Shown: positions 20,719-29,824 of the stretch, in pieces | Position numbering within the stretch: position 1 is the first letter of the stretch | Layout of the letters: every line of letters begins with the position of its first letter | Origin: Alphaproteobacteria bacterium | GTDB lineage: Bacteria > Pseudomonadota > Alphaproteobacteria > Sphingomonadales > Sphingomonadaceae | Direction: 5' to 3' | NCBI GenBank assembly: GCA_018823905.1 | Contig: JAHJHL010000200.1 | Span: 1-57,744 of the forward strand | Length of the DNA: 57,744 bases | Position numbers and translations under genes: made by a program | The notes under the pieces: generated by a model | What the model was told of the DNA's origin: nothing | Databases searched by the model: none | What the model saw: only the letters and a program-made list of their open reading frames with translations

Positions 20719-21687
20719 GTGCCGCAAAACGGCCTTCCCCCCGCGTTGACGCGCAATTTGCGCCTGCCCGCGATTGCCGCGCCGATGTTCCTCGTCTCGG
20801 GACCGGAGATGGTGATCGCGGCATCGCGCGCCGGGATGATCGGCAGCTTCCCTGCCCCCAATGCGCGCACCTCTGAAGACCTTGAGGATTGGGTGAGCCG
20901 GATCGACGCAGCGCTGTCGGCCGATCCCGAAGCCGCGGCGTGGGCGGTCAACCTGGTTGTCCATCCGTCAAACAGCCGTCTTGCAGAGGACGTCGCCTGC
21001 GTCGTGCGCCACAAGGTCCCGCTGGTGATCACCGCGCTCGGCAGCCCAGCGCGGGTGGTCGAGGAGATCCACAGCTACGGCGGGCTAGTGTTCGCTGACG
21101 TCAATTCGGTCGGCTTTGCGCGCAAGGCCGCGGCGGCGGGGGTAGACGGGCTGGTGCTCGTCGCGGCGGGGGCGGGCGGGCATACCGGCGCAACCGCGGG
21201 CTTCGCTTTCGTCGAAGAGGTGCGGCAATTCTGGGACGGGCCGCTGGTACTCGGCGGCGCGATCTCGACGGGTCACGCGGTGCGCGCGGCGGAGATTTTG
21301 GGCGCCGACCTCGCCTATCTCGGAACGTCGCTGATTGCCTGCGCCGAGAGCATGGCGGTGGCGGGCTATAAAGATATGGTCGTTGCCGCCGGCGCCGAGG
21401 ACATCGTGCCGTCGAAGGGCATTACCGGCGTCACCGCCAATTGGCTGAAACCCAGCCTGATTGCCGCCGGATACGACCCCGCCAACATGCCCGAGGACAA
21501 GCGACCCAACTTCTCCGACGCGCAGGACGACGCAAAGGCGTGGAAGAATGTCTGGTCCGCCGGGCAAGGCGTCGGCGCAGTGCACGGTGTCGAGCCTGTT
21601 GCCGCTATCGTCGACCGCCTTGTTTCCGAATATGATGCCGCTGCCGCAAGGCCGCGCTTTACCCCCGCCGAAGGAGCCCTCGCATGA
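20719..21687 (+). CDS. Nitronate monooxygenase-like FMN protein
   Basis: 322 residues from a GTG start. TIM-barrel flavoprotein of the 2-nitropropane dioxygenase/NMO family: IAAPMFLVSGPEMVIAASRAG at the N-terminus, VLVAAGAGGHTG and phosphate-binding GGAISTGHAVRAAEILGADLAYLGT. The family oxidises alkyl nitronates, but relatives in catabolic clusters act as reductases or oxidases of other substrates. It is the first gene of the run to 27260; its ATGA junction with the carotenoid oxygenase implies coupled translation. Confidence 0.87.
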   Translation: MPQNGLPPALTRNLRLPAIAAPMFLVSGPEMVIAASRAGMIGSFPAPNARTSEDLEDWVSRIDAALSADPEAAAWAVNLVVHPSNSRLAEDVACVVRHKVPLVITALGSPARVVEEIHSYGGLVFADVNSVGFARKAAAAGVDGLVLVAAGAGGHTGATAGFAFVEEVRQFWDGPLVLGGAISTGHAVRAAEILGADLAYLGTSLIACAESMAVAGYKDMVVAAGAEDIVPSKGITGVTANWLKPSLIAAGYDPANMPEDKRPNFSDAQDDAKAWKNVWSAGQGVGAVHGVEPVAAIVDRLVSEYDAAAARPRFTPAEGALA

Positions 21688-23180
21688 CCGCCCAGCTTGT
21701 CGAGACGATCGAAACGACGATCCAGCCGAACGACCATCCCTATATGAAGGGCGCGTGGCGGCCGACTTACAACGAGTGGAACGCGATCTTCGCCAATGGC
21801 GATGCCGAGGTGATCGGCAATATCCCGACCGACATCGACGGCGTTTATGTCCGCACCGGCGAGAACCAGATCCACGAACCGATCGGCCGCTATCACCCCT
21901 TCGACGGCGACGGCTTCATTCACGCGATTTCGTTCAAGGACGGCCGCGCGAGCTATCGCAGCCGCTTTGTCCGCACCAAGGGCTTTGCGGCCGAGAAAGA
22001 GGCCGGTCGTTCGCTGTGGGCCGGTCTCATGGAGCCGCCGCACAAATCGACGCGCCACGGCTGGGGGGCGCAGGAGTGGCTCAAGGATAGCAGCTCGACC
22101 GACGTTGCGATCCACGCGGGCAAGATCATCTCGACCTTCTATCAATGCGGCGAAGCCTATCGGCTCGACCCTTTCACGCTCGAACAGTTCGGCACCGAAA
22201 GCTGGGTACCGCTCGACGGCATTTCGGCGCATTGCAAGGTCGACCTCGCGACCGGCGAGCTGATGTTCTTCAACTATTCAAAGCATGCGCCGTTCATGCA
22301 TTATGGCGTCGTCGGGCCGGACAACAAGCTGAAGCATTATATTCCGGTGCCGCTGCCCGGACCGCGGCTGCCGCACGATATGGCGTTCACCGAGAATTAC
22401 ACGATCCTCAACGACATGCCGCTCTATTGGAACGAGGAATTGCTCGAAAAGCGGCTGCATGTGGTGCAGTTTCATCCCGACCAGAAAACGCGCTTTGCGA
22501 TCATTCCGCGGCATGGGCAGCCCGAGGATATTCGCTGGTTCGAGGCCGAGCCGACCTACACGCTCCACTGGCTGAACGCGTGGGAGGAAGGCGACGAGAT
22601 CATTCTCGACGGCTATTATCAGGAAGAGCCGATGCCGAGATCCTATCCAAACGCCCCTGAGGGCTTGGAGCGGATGATGGCCTATCTCGACCAGGGACTG
22701 CTGAAACCGCGTCTCCATCGCTGGCGCTTCAACCTCGTGACGGGTGAGACCAAGGAAGAACGGCTCGACGAGCGCGACCTCGAATTCGGCATGTTCAACC
22801 ACCGCTATGCCGGAAAGCCCTATCGCTATGCCTATAGCGCGATCCCTGAGCCGGGCTGGTTCCTGTTCCGCGGGCTGGTGAAGCACGACCTCAATGCGCG
22901 CACGAGCGAGGAATATGAATTCGGCCCCGGCCGCTTCGGCAGCGAGGCGCCGTTTGCGCCGCGTATTAACGCGAAGGATGAAGACGACGGCTATCTCGTT
23001 TCGTTCATCGCCGACCTCGAAACCGACAAGTCCGAATGTGTGCTGATCGACGCCAAGAATATCGCGGCGGGGCCGGTGTGCCGGATCATCCTGCCCGAGC
23101 GCATCTGTTCGGGAACGCACAGCGTGTGGGCGAGCGGCGACGACATCGGCATGGGCGAAAACAGCGTGCTGGCCACCTGA
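21684..23180 (+). CDS. Carotenoid oxygenase family protein (RPE65/CCO/stilbene dioxygenase)
   Basis: 498 residues. The four iron-binding His of the family can be placed at H183 (SAHCKVD), H231 (PHDMAFTENY), H295 (TLHWLNAW) and H479 (GTHSVW). The fold cleaves a C=C bond with O2, in carotenoids/apocarotenoids or in lignin-derived stilbenes. Bacterial members of this size, such as LsdA and NOV1, act on stilbenes; the sequence alone does not decide. It overlaps the previous gene (ATGA) and is followed after one base by the CoA ligase, so the cleavage product may go to CoA activation. Confidence 0.93.
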   Translation: MTAQLVETIETTIQPNDHPYMKGAWRPTYNEWNAIFANGDAEVIGNIPTDIDGVYVRTGENQIHEPIGRYHPFDGDGFIHAISFKDGRASYRSRFVRTKGFAAEKEAGRSLWAGLMEPPHKSTRHGWGAQEWLKDSSSTDVAIHAGKIISTFYQCGEAYRLDPFTLEQFGTESWVPLDGISAHCKVDLATGELMFFNYSKHAPFMHYGVVGPDNKLKHYIPVPLPGPRLPHDMAFTENYTILNDMPLYWNEELLEKRLHVVQFHPDQKTRFAIIPRHGQPEDIRWFEAEPTYTLHWLNAWEEGDEIILDGYYQEEPMPRSYPNAPEGLERMMAYLDQGLLKPRLHRWRFNLVTGETKEERLDERDLEFGMFNHRYAGKPYRYAYSAIPEPGWFLFRGLVKHDLNARTSEEYEFGPGRFGSEAPFAPRINAKDEDDGYLVSFIADLETDKSECVLIDAKNIAAGPVCRIILPERICSGTHSVWASGDDIGMGENSVLAT

Positions 23181-23181
23181 C

Positions 23182-24873
23182 ATGATCGTCGCGGGAGAGG
23201 ACAAAAGGCGGCAATATCGGGAAAGCGGCTGGTGGGGCGACCAGAGTTTTGCCGACCTGTTCGCGGCCAATGCCGCAGCGCATCCCGACCGGCTCGCGCT
23301 CGTCGATGCGCCCAACCGCGCAGACTTCGCGTTCGGCGAACCGCAGCGGCTGAGCTATGCCGAACTGGCGGCCGAGATCGACCGGCTCGCGGGCGCGCTT
23401 GTCACCGCCGGGATCGGCAAGGACGACGTGCTGCTCGTCCAGCTTCCCAACATCAGCGAGTTCGTCGCGCTCTATTTCGCGGCGGCGAAGATCGGCGCGA
23501 TCGTCAGCCCGGCGGCGGTGCAATATCGCAGCCACGAACTGAAAGGCATGATCGGGGTCGTTGAGCCCAAAGCGTTCGTGTGCGCGACGCAGGTCAAGGG
23601 CTGCGACCATGTCGGCGTTGCGGCGCCGTTGCTCGACGGCATCGCGCTGATGACCTTCGGCCCCGATGCACCCGCAGGCGCGCTTAACCTTGCAACCGCC
23701 GCGGGTGATCCCGACGCCCTCGCCGCGCATGTTGCCGCCAACCCGGTCGATGCCGACGACATTTTCACCATCTGCTGGACGTCGGGTACCACCGGCGTGC
23801 CCAAGGGCGTGCCGCGCAGCCACAACCACTGGATCGCGGTCGCCGCCGCTGGATATGAGGCGATGAAGGTCGGGCCGGGCGACGTCCTGCTCAACCCCTT
23901 CCCGCTGATCAACATGGCGAGCATCGGCGGTATCACCATGTGCTGGCTGACGAGCGCGGGGACGATGGTGCTGCATCACCCCTTCGATCCGGGCATCTAC
24001 CTCAAACAAATCGCGACGGAGCGCCCCAGCCTGACGATCGCGCCGCCCGCGGTGCTCAACATGCTGCTCCAGAATGAGGCTTTGCTCGCGTCGGTCGACC
24101 TCTCTAGCCTACGCGTCATCGCCTCAGGGTCGGCACCGCTCGCGCCTGCGATGGTACGCGGCTTTCAGGAAAAGCTCGGCATCATCATCGTCAACGTGTT
24201 CGGGTCGAACGAGGGGATGAGCTTCATCACCGGCGAGGGCGACATGCCCGACCCCGACAAACGCGCCGGCCTGTTCCCGCGCCGCGGCCAATATCCGCCG
24301 CCCTATGGCGAAGGCCGCGCGCATAATATCGAAAGCCGCCTCGTCCCGCCCGGCGGCGGCGATCCGATCGAAGACGACGGCGTGTCGGGTGAGTTGCAGA
24401 TCCGCGGTCCATCGCTGTTCGAAGGCTATCACAACGCCCCCGACCGCACTGCGGAAGCCTTCACCGACGACGGCTGGTTCCGCACCGGCGACCTGTTCGA
24501 AATCGCCGAGGGCGGCGACTTCTATCGCTTCGTCGGACGCTGCAAGGATCTGATCATCCGCGGCGGGGTGAATATCTCACCCGAAGAAATCGACCAACTG
24601 CTCGGCGGCCACCCGCTACTCGCCGAAGCCTGCGTCTTCTCGCTCCCCGATCCGACGATGGGCGAGCGCATAGGGCTGGCATACGTCCCGCGCGGCGCGG
24701 ACGATGTCAGCCTGCCCGACGTGACCGACTATCTGCGCGAAAAGGATCTCGCGGTATTCAAGCTGCCCGAACGCCTGCTCCGCTTCGACGCGCTGCCGCG
24801 CAACGTCACCAACAAGGTGATGCGCAGCGAAGTGCGCGACATGGCGCTCGCCACTCTCGAAAAGGAAGCCTGA
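23182..24873 (+). CDS. AMP-dependent acyl-CoA synthetase/ligase
   Basis: 563 residues of the ANL superfamily. Phosphate loop TSGTTGVPKG at 200-209; later blocks VFGSNEG, GELQIRGPSLFEGYHN, DGWFRTGDLFEI, FVGRCKDLIIRGGVNISPEEID and the C-terminal Lys region NVTNKVMR. Activates a carboxylic acid to its CoA thioester via an acyl-AMP. Acid identity unknown. The position between a carotenoid oxygenase and two thiolases points to breakdown of the cleavage product. Confidence 0.93.
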   Translation: MIVAGEDKRRQYRESGWWGDQSFADLFAANAAAHPDRLALVDAPNRADFAFGEPQRLSYAELAAEIDRLAGALVTAGIGKDDVLLVQLPNISEFVALYFAAAKIGAIVSPAAVQYRSHELKGMIGVVEPKAFVCATQVKGCDHVGVAAPLLDGIALMTFGPDAPAGALNLATAAGDPDALAAHVAANPVDADDIFTICWTSGTTGVPKGVPRSHNHWIAVAAAGYEAMKVGPGDVLLNPFPLINMASIGGITMCWLTSAGTMVLHHPFDPGIYLKQIATERPSLTIAPPAVLNMLLQNEALLASVDLSSLRVIASGSAPLAPAMVRGFQEKLGIIIVNVFGSNEGMSFITGEGDMPDPDKRAGLFPRRGQYPPPYGEGRAHNIESRLVPPGGGDPIEDDGVSGELQIRGPSLFEGYHNAPDRTAEAFTDDGWFRTGDLFEIAEGGDFYRFVGRCKDLIIRGGVNISPEEIDQLLGGHPLLAEACVFSLPDPTMGERIGLAYVPRGADDVSLPDVTDYLREKDLAVFKLPERLLRFDALPRNVTNKVMRSEVRDMALATLEKEA

Positions 24874-24874
24874 T

Positions 24875-26104
24875 ATGGCGAAGGACGTCTTCATCCTCGG
24901 CGGCGCGCAAAGCGATTTTGCGCGCAACATGGAGCGCGAGGGCGGTGGTCTGTTCGAGCTGTTCCGCGACGTTGCCGAAGCCGCGTTCGCGGCGACGGGC
25001 ATAGAGCCAAAGGAAGTCGAAACCGCGCACGTCGGCAATTTCGTCGGCGAATTGTTCGCGGGGCAAGGCCAGCTCGGCGGCTTCTTCGGTCACGTCCACC
25101 CCGACCTCGCGGGCGTTCCCGCCTCGCGCCACGAAGCCGCCTGCGCGTCGGGCAGCATCGCGATTCTCGCCGCCGCGGCCGAGATCGAGGCCGAACGCTA
25201 TGGCCTCGCGCTCGTGCTCGGCATCGAACTGATGCGCAACGTCCCCGGCCAGCGCGCCGCCGAATATCTCGGCGCCGCCGCATGGGCGGGGCGCGAGGCG
25301 CAGGAGGCGCGCTATCTGTGGCCGTGGATGTTTGCCCGCGTTGCGGAAGAATATGAGGAACGCTTCGGGCTGGACCGCGCGCATCTGCGCGGTATCTCCG
25401 CCAACAATTTCGCCAACGCCAAGAAAAACCCGAACTCGCAGACGCGCGGCTGGGCGGTGACCGACGATCATCTCGGCGAGAATGACGAGGTCAATCCACT
25501 GATCGAGGGAAGCCTCCGCAAATCCGATTGCGGACAGGTCACCGACGGCGCCGCCGCCATCTTCCTCGCGTCACGCGAAGTCGCCGAAACCTATGCGAAA
25601 CGCCGCGGCATCCCGATCGAGAGCATCCCGCGCATCAAGGGCTGGGGCCATTCGACCGCCCCGCTGCTGTATTCGACCAAGGTCGCGGGCAGCCGTGGCG
25701 AGCCCTATGTCTTCCCCAGTGTGCGCAAGGCGATGATGGACGCGCTGAAGCGTGCCGAGATGCCAGATGTCTATGCGTGCGACGGGGTGGAAGTTCACGA
25801 CTGTTTCTCGATCACCGAATATATGGCGATCGATCATTTCGGCATCACCCCGCCGGGCGAAAGCTGGCGCGCGGTCGAGGACGGGACGATCGCGCTGGGC
25901 GGCAAATTGCCGGTCAATCCGTCGGGCGGGCTGATCGGACTGGGGCACCCGGTTGGTGCCACCGGGGTGCGGATGCTGCTCGACAGCTGGCGGCAGGTCA
26001 CCGGCAATGCGGGCGATTATCAGGTCGAAGGCGCAAAGAATTTCGCGACCTTCAACGTCGGCGGCAGCGCGACGACCGCGGTCAGCTTCGTCGTCGGCAC
26101 CTGA
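24875..26104 (+). CDS. SCP2-type thiolase
   Basis: 409 residues. Nucleophile C90 lies in HEAACASGS, His in GLGHPVGATG (357-359) and an HDCF motif at 308-311. HDCF marks SCP2-type thiolases, where its Cys takes over the acid/base role of the CxG cysteine. Here the C-terminal region reads TFNVGGSATT without Cys, consistent with that class. SCP2 thiolases handle branched or sterol-side-chain 3-oxoacyl-CoAs. It starts one base after the ligase stop. Confidence 0.9.
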   Translation: MAKDVFILGGAQSDFARNMEREGGGLFELFRDVAEAAFAATGIEPKEVETAHVGNFVGELFAGQGQLGGFFGHVHPDLAGVPASRHEAACASGSIAILAAAAEIEAERYGLALVLGIELMRNVPGQRAAEYLGAAAWAGREAQEARYLWPWMFARVAEEYEERFGLDRAHLRGISANNFANAKKNPNSQTRGWAVTDDHLGENDEVNPLIEGSLRKSDCGQVTDGAAAIFLASREVAETYAKRRGIPIESIPRIKGWGHSTAPLLYSTKVAGSRGEPYVFPSVRKAMMDALKRAEMPDVYACDGVEVHDCFSITEYMAIDHFGITPPGESWRAVEDGTIALGGKLPVNPSGGLIGLGHPVGATGVRMLLDSWRQVTGNAGDYQVEGAKNFATFNVGGSATTAVSFVVGT

Positions 26105-26105
26105 T

Positions 26106-27260
26106 TTGGCCGACGTCTATCTTTACGACGCCGTTCGCACCCCGCGCGGCAAGGCGCGGCCCGACGGCGGGCTTGCAGGGCTGAGCCCGCAGGAGCTGGT
26201 GCGCCAGCAGATTGCAGCGCTCACGGCACGATGCGGCGATTTTGTTCCCGATGCACTGCTGCTCGGCTGCGTCACGCAGAGCGGCGCGCAGGGCGGGCAT
26301 ATCGCGATGCTGGCGAAGCTTCATGCGGGCCTGCCCGACACTACGGCGGCGCACAGCATCAACAATTATTGCGCCTCGGGCCTGTCGGCGATCGGTCAGG
26401 CGGTCGCCAAAGTGGCGAGCGGCGAAGCGAATTGCATCCTCGCGGGCGGGGTGGAGTCGATGAGCGCGACTCCTTTTTTGAGCGATCGCGCGGGCTTCTA
26501 CACCAACGAGGAATTGCCGCCGCGCGCGCGCTTCGTGCCGCCGGTGCTCGGCGCCGACCGGCTCGCACACGTCGAGGGAATTACCCGCGCGGACCTCGAT
26601 GCCGTTGCCCTAATCTCGCAACAAAAGGCTGCGGCCACAGATACCGACACCGCGCTTCAGAAATCGCGGATCGCCACGGGACCGCTGACCGGCGAAGAAT
26701 GTATCCGCCCGCAGACGACCGCCGAATCACTCGGCGCCGCGCCCGCCGCCTTCGGCGACCTTCAGGCGGAATACGCCGACGCGCTGGGCGGCGCGACCTT
26801 TGCCCCTCTGCACAGCATCGCCCACGCGCCGCCAATCTGCGACGGCGCAGGCCTTGCGCTCGTCGGCGGTGCCGGGCTCGGTCCGTCTCCACGCGCGCGC
26901 GTCGTTGCCTTTGCCGAGAGTGGCGGCGATCCCGCGGCGTCGCTGACCGCGGGGTTTGTCGCGATGGACAAGGTGCTGGCGCGCGCCGAGCTGGCCCTCG
27001 GCGACATGGACCGTATCGAGTTTATGGAAGCGTTCGCCGTGACCATCGCAAAATTCCTGCGCGACCGCGACGCCGATCCGGCGCGCGTCAATGTCAGCGG
27101 TGGGCATCTGGCGAAGGGGCACCCGATGGGCGCCAGCGGCGCGATCCTGACCTCGACCCTGCTCGACGCGCTCGATGCGTGCGGGGGGAAATATGGGCTG
27201 GTCGTGCTGACCGGCGCGATGGGGGTTGGCGCTGCGATGGTGGTGGAGCGGGTGATCTGA
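26106..27260 (+). CDS. Thiolase-family protein with altered active-site motifs
   Basis: 384 residues from TTG 26106, which gives the standard N-terminus ADVYLYDAVRTPRGK; the ORF is open upstream but only overlapping the previous gene. Nucleophile C89 (NYCASGL) and the GHP loop (GHPMGASG, 338-340) are present. The NEAF motif reads MEAF (Asn to Met at 307), and the C-terminal CxGGGxG reads VLTGAMG, so the second catalytic Cys is absent. It could be an acyltransferase with shifted specificity, a retro-Claisen enzyme for an unusual substrate, or a partner subunit. It completes the island. Confidence 0.85.
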   Translation: MADVYLYDAVRTPRGKARPDGGLAGLSPQELVRQQIAALTARCGDFVPDALLLGCVTQSGAQGGHIAMLAKLHAGLPDTTAAHSINNYCASGLSAIGQAVAKVASGEANCILAGGVESMSATPFLSDRAGFYTNEELPPRARFVPPVLGADRLAHVEGITRADLDAVALISQQKAAATDTDTALQKSRIATGPLTGEECIRPQTTAESLGAAPAAFGDLQAEYADALGGATFAPLHSIAHAPPICDGAGLALVGGAGLGPSPRARVVAFAESGGDPAASLTAGFVAMDKVLARAELALGDMDRIEFMEAFAVTIAKFLRDRDADPARVNVSGGHLAKGHPMGASGAILTSTLLDALDACGGKYGLVVLTGAMGVGAAMVVERVI

Positions 27261-27262
27261 AA

Positions 27263-27411
27263 ATCCTCCCTGTGGCGAAGCCATGGGGAGGTGGCAGCGC
27301 AAAGCGCTGACGGAGGGGCAGCGGCCTTGCGCAATGACGCACCGTCGCCGCCCCTCCACCACGCCCTCCGGGCGCGGTCCCCCTCCCCACGGCTACGCCG
27401 CAGAGAGGAGC
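27263..27411. repeat. REP-like element, family D, copy 1
   Basis: Starts ATCCTCCCTGTGGCGAAGCC and continues GGGGAGGTGGCAGCGC, then returns in inverted form (CCCCTCCACCACGCC...CCCTCCCCACGGCTACGCC). It lies directly after the thiolase gene and may act as its 3' stem. The beginning of a second copy is cut by the window end at 57707. Confidence 0.82.
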
Positions 27412-27491
27412 GCAAACGCAAATCCCGATTGCACCCGCGCCGCATTCCGCTATGGGCGGCGCGTGCGGGGCTTGTCCCGCGCATGATCGCG

Positions 27492-27681
27492 CCGGTGCCC
27501 GAAAGGGCTTAAAATGGGAACGCGGTAACGGGGTTCTTGCCGAACCCCCGAAGCCGAGGCTGTCCCTGCAACTGTAAGCGGCGAGCGAGATGCACCGATC
27601 CGAAACTTTCGGATCAGCCACTGGGGCAACCTGGGAAGGCGTGCATCAAGCCCTGACCCGCGAGCCAGGAGACCTGCCGGC
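27492..27681 (+). ncRNA. Cobalamin (AdoCbl) riboswitch
   Basis: The opening CGGTGCCCGAAAGGGCTTAA with GGGAACGCGGT, the central GCCACTGGGGCAACCTGGGA and the B12 box GAGCCAGGAGACCTGCC at 27662-27678 match the cobalamin element. It is upstream of btuB, where B12 binding is expected to shut expression. The expression platform between 27682 and 27874 is not obvious; the SD (GGGAG) just before the btuB ATG lies in a short GGGA/TCCC hairpin. Confidence 0.93.
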
Positions 27682-27874
27682 GTGGGTCGCTCAATGCCTG
27701 GGTCCAGGGTGAGACCACGGCACGGAGAATTCCGTCGAGCGACGACCAAGCGGCTGGAGCCGCTTCGGTGCCGGGGTTTTGCAGGCTTTTACGCCGCTTG
27801 CGACGCCAGCGCCGGTCGATCGCGCGTGCGTTTCGGCAGGCTCCGCCTTCGTTGCCGGCGTGCGGGAGTCTCCC

Positions 27875-29728
27875 ATGTTGAAATATTCGAGCATTTCTCT
27901 TCTCGCCCTTGTCGCTGCGACGCCGGTCGCCGCGCAGGACAATATCCGTTCAGACGCCATCGTCGTCACCGCGTCGGGCATCGAACAGTCGAAGGACGAG
28001 GTCGGTCAGGCGATCACGGTGATCGATGCCGAAACGATCGAGACACGCCAGACGACCGACGTCGTCGACCTGCTCGCGACCACCCCCGGCGTCCGCTTCA
28101 ATCGCACCGGCAGCACCGGTTCGGTTGCGGGCATCTCGATCCGCGGCGCCGAAACGACGCAGACGTTGGTGCTGATCGACGGGGTCAAGGTCAACGACCC
28201 GAGCGGCATCGGCGACGGTTATGATTTCGGCCATCTGCTGACCGGCAATATCAGCCGGATCGAAGTGCTTCGCGGTTCGAACTCGGTGGTGCATGGCAGC
28301 CAGGCGATCGGCGGCGTGGTCAACTTGATGACCGCGACCCCCGCCCAGGGTTTCGCCGCCAATGCGTCGGCGGAATATGGCTATAGCGATACCGTGAATG
28401 CAAAAGCCGATGTGTCGGGGACCGCCGGGGCGGTATCGGGGGGCATCGGCGGCGCCTATTTCCGCACCGACGGCATTTCGTCGGCGGCGGTCGGGTCCGA
28501 GCGCGACGGGTACAAGAATTTCGCAGGTAATGCGCGGCTGAAGATTGCGTTCAGCGACGCGCTGAGCCTTGACCTTCGCGGTTATTACATCAACGCCGAC
28601 CTCGACTATGACAGCTTCTTCGGCGCCCCCGCCGACAGCGGCGACGTCGCCAAGCTCGACCAATATGTCGGTTATGCGGGACTCAACCTCGGCCTGTTCG
28701 ACGGCCGCTTTACCAGCCGTGCCGCGGTGACGTGGATGCGCAACGAGCGCGATTATTTCTTCGTGCGCGGCACCGCCCCCGACTATGGCTATACGGGAAC
28801 GAACCTGCGCTTCGAATATCAGGGCGTCGTGGCTCCGGTCGACACCGCCAAGCTGGTGTTCGGTTACGAGCATGAACGCCCCGATTATGATTTCTTCGGT
28901 TTTGGTTCGACCGACAGCCAGCGCGCCAATATCGACAGCGTCTATGCGCTGGGGATCGTCCAGCCGGTGACCGGCCTGTCGCTGACCGGCGGCGTCCGTC
29001 ACGACGACCACAGCCAGTTCGGCGGCGCGACGACCCTGGGCGCCAATGCCAATTATTCGCCCAATGATGGCGCGACCAATGTCCGGCTGAGCTATGGCGA
29101 AGGCTTCAAGGCGCCGTCGCTCTATCAGCTTTACGACAGCTTCAGCGGTAATGCGGCGCTGCGCCCCGAAGAATCGAAGAGCTATGACATCGGCATCGAC
29201 CAAAGCCTGGCCGACGGCCGGGCGTTGGTCTCGGTAACGGCGTTTCTGCGCAACACCGTCAACCAGATCAATTACGACAATGCGACCTTCACCTATGGCA
29301 ATATCGATCGCACCCGGGCGAAGGGTGTGGAGGCATCGCTGGCGCTACGCCCGGTCGATGCGCTGAACGTCACCGCGTCGTACAGCTACATCGACGCGCG
29401 CGACCGGTCGGGCCGCCCCGCGTTCGACGGCAAGCGCCTGCCACGCCGCGCCGAGCAGGCGGTTAGCGTTTCAGCGGATTATGACTGGTCGTTCGGGCTA
29501 TCGACCGGCGCGACGATCACGATGGTCGGCGACAGTTTCGACAATGCAGCGAACACGGTGCGGCTCGACGGCTATGCCATCGCCGGAGTGCGCGCATCGT
29601 TCGCTATTTCCGACCGGATCGAGGTGTACGGGCGCGTCGATAATCTGTTCGACGCCGATTATGCGACGGCATTCAACTATGGCACCTATGGCCGCGCCGC
29701 CTATGGCGGGGTTCGGGCGCGGTTCTGA
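27875..29728 (+). CDS. btuB: TonB-dependent vitamin B12 receptor
   Basis: 617 residues with signal peptide (to about VAAQ), TonB-box-like DAIVVTASG, plug domain (TPGVRFNRTG, IEVLRGSNSVVHGSQAIGGVVN) and barrel to the C-terminal GGVRARF. Its length is that of BtuB and not of the larger siderophore receptors. The cobalamin riboswitch upstream and the btuFCD genes downstream support the substrate. ATG 27875 is chosen for the signal peptide and GGGAG; the frame is open further upstream. Confidence 0.94.
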   Translation: MLKYSSISLLALVAATPVAAQDNIRSDAIVVTASGIEQSKDEVGQAITVIDAETIETRQTTDVVDLLATTPGVRFNRTGSTGSVAGISIRGAETTQTLVLIDGVKVNDPSGIGDGYDFGHLLTGNISRIEVLRGSNSVVHGSQAIGGVVNLMTATPAQGFAANASAEYGYSDTVNAKADVSGTAGAVSGGIGGAYFRTDGISSAAVGSERDGYKNFAGNARLKIAFSDALSLDLRGYYINADLDYDSFFGAPADSGDVAKLDQYVGYAGLNLGLFDGRFTSRAAVTWMRNERDYFFVRGTAPDYGYTGTNLRFEYQGVVAPVDTAKLVFGYEHERPDYDFFGFGSTDSQRANIDSVYALGIVQPVTGLSLTGGVRHDDHSQFGGATTLGANANYSPNDGATNVRLSYGEGFKAPSLYQLYDSFSGNAALRPEESKSYDIGIDQSLADGRALVSVTAFLRNTVNQINYDNATFTYGNIDRTRAKGVEASLALRPVDALNVTASYSYIDARDRSGRPAFDGKRLPRRAEQAVSVSADYDWSFGLSTGATITMVGDSFDNAANTVRLDGYAIAGVRASFAISDRIEVYGRVDNLFDADYATAFNYGTYGRAAYGGVRARF

Positions 29729-29787
29729 TGACGGAGGCGCTGCCGGTGCAGATCGGCAGCGCCGTCCGGATGGGAGGCAAGACATGA
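29728..29787 (+). CDS. Putative 19-codon mini-ORF between btuB and btuF
   Basis: ATG overlaps the btuB TGA (TGATG) and the ORF ends in TGA overlapping the next ATG (ATGA at 29784). It spans the intercistronic hairpin. Either a coupling peptide that carries ribosomes to btuF or a chance frame; no homology is recognisable. Confidence 0.3.
   Translation: MTEALPVQIGSAVRMGGKT
29736..29763 (+). promoter_or_regulatory. Intercistronic hairpin btuB-btuF
   Basis: Perfect 10-bp stem GGCGCTGCCG / CGGCAGCGCC with an 8-nt loop, extended by CGGA/TCCG with one bulge. It lies just after the btuB stop. It has no T-run, so it is more likely an RNA-processing, stability or partial-attenuation element than a terminator. 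Confidence 0.6.
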
Positions 29788-29824
29788 GCAATGATCGTTG
29801 CACGACGCCGCGAGCCGCGGCGCG

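Noticed and set aside
25953..26105. Upstream extension of the second thiolase frame (start at 25953)
   Set aside because: The extension lies inside the preceding thiolase and has no family similarity; TTG 26106 gives the standard N-terminus.
24875..27260. Both thiolases as pseudogenes
   Set aside because: Both frames are intact, nucleophile Cys and GHP His are kept, and the first follows the HDCF pattern of SCP2 enzymes.
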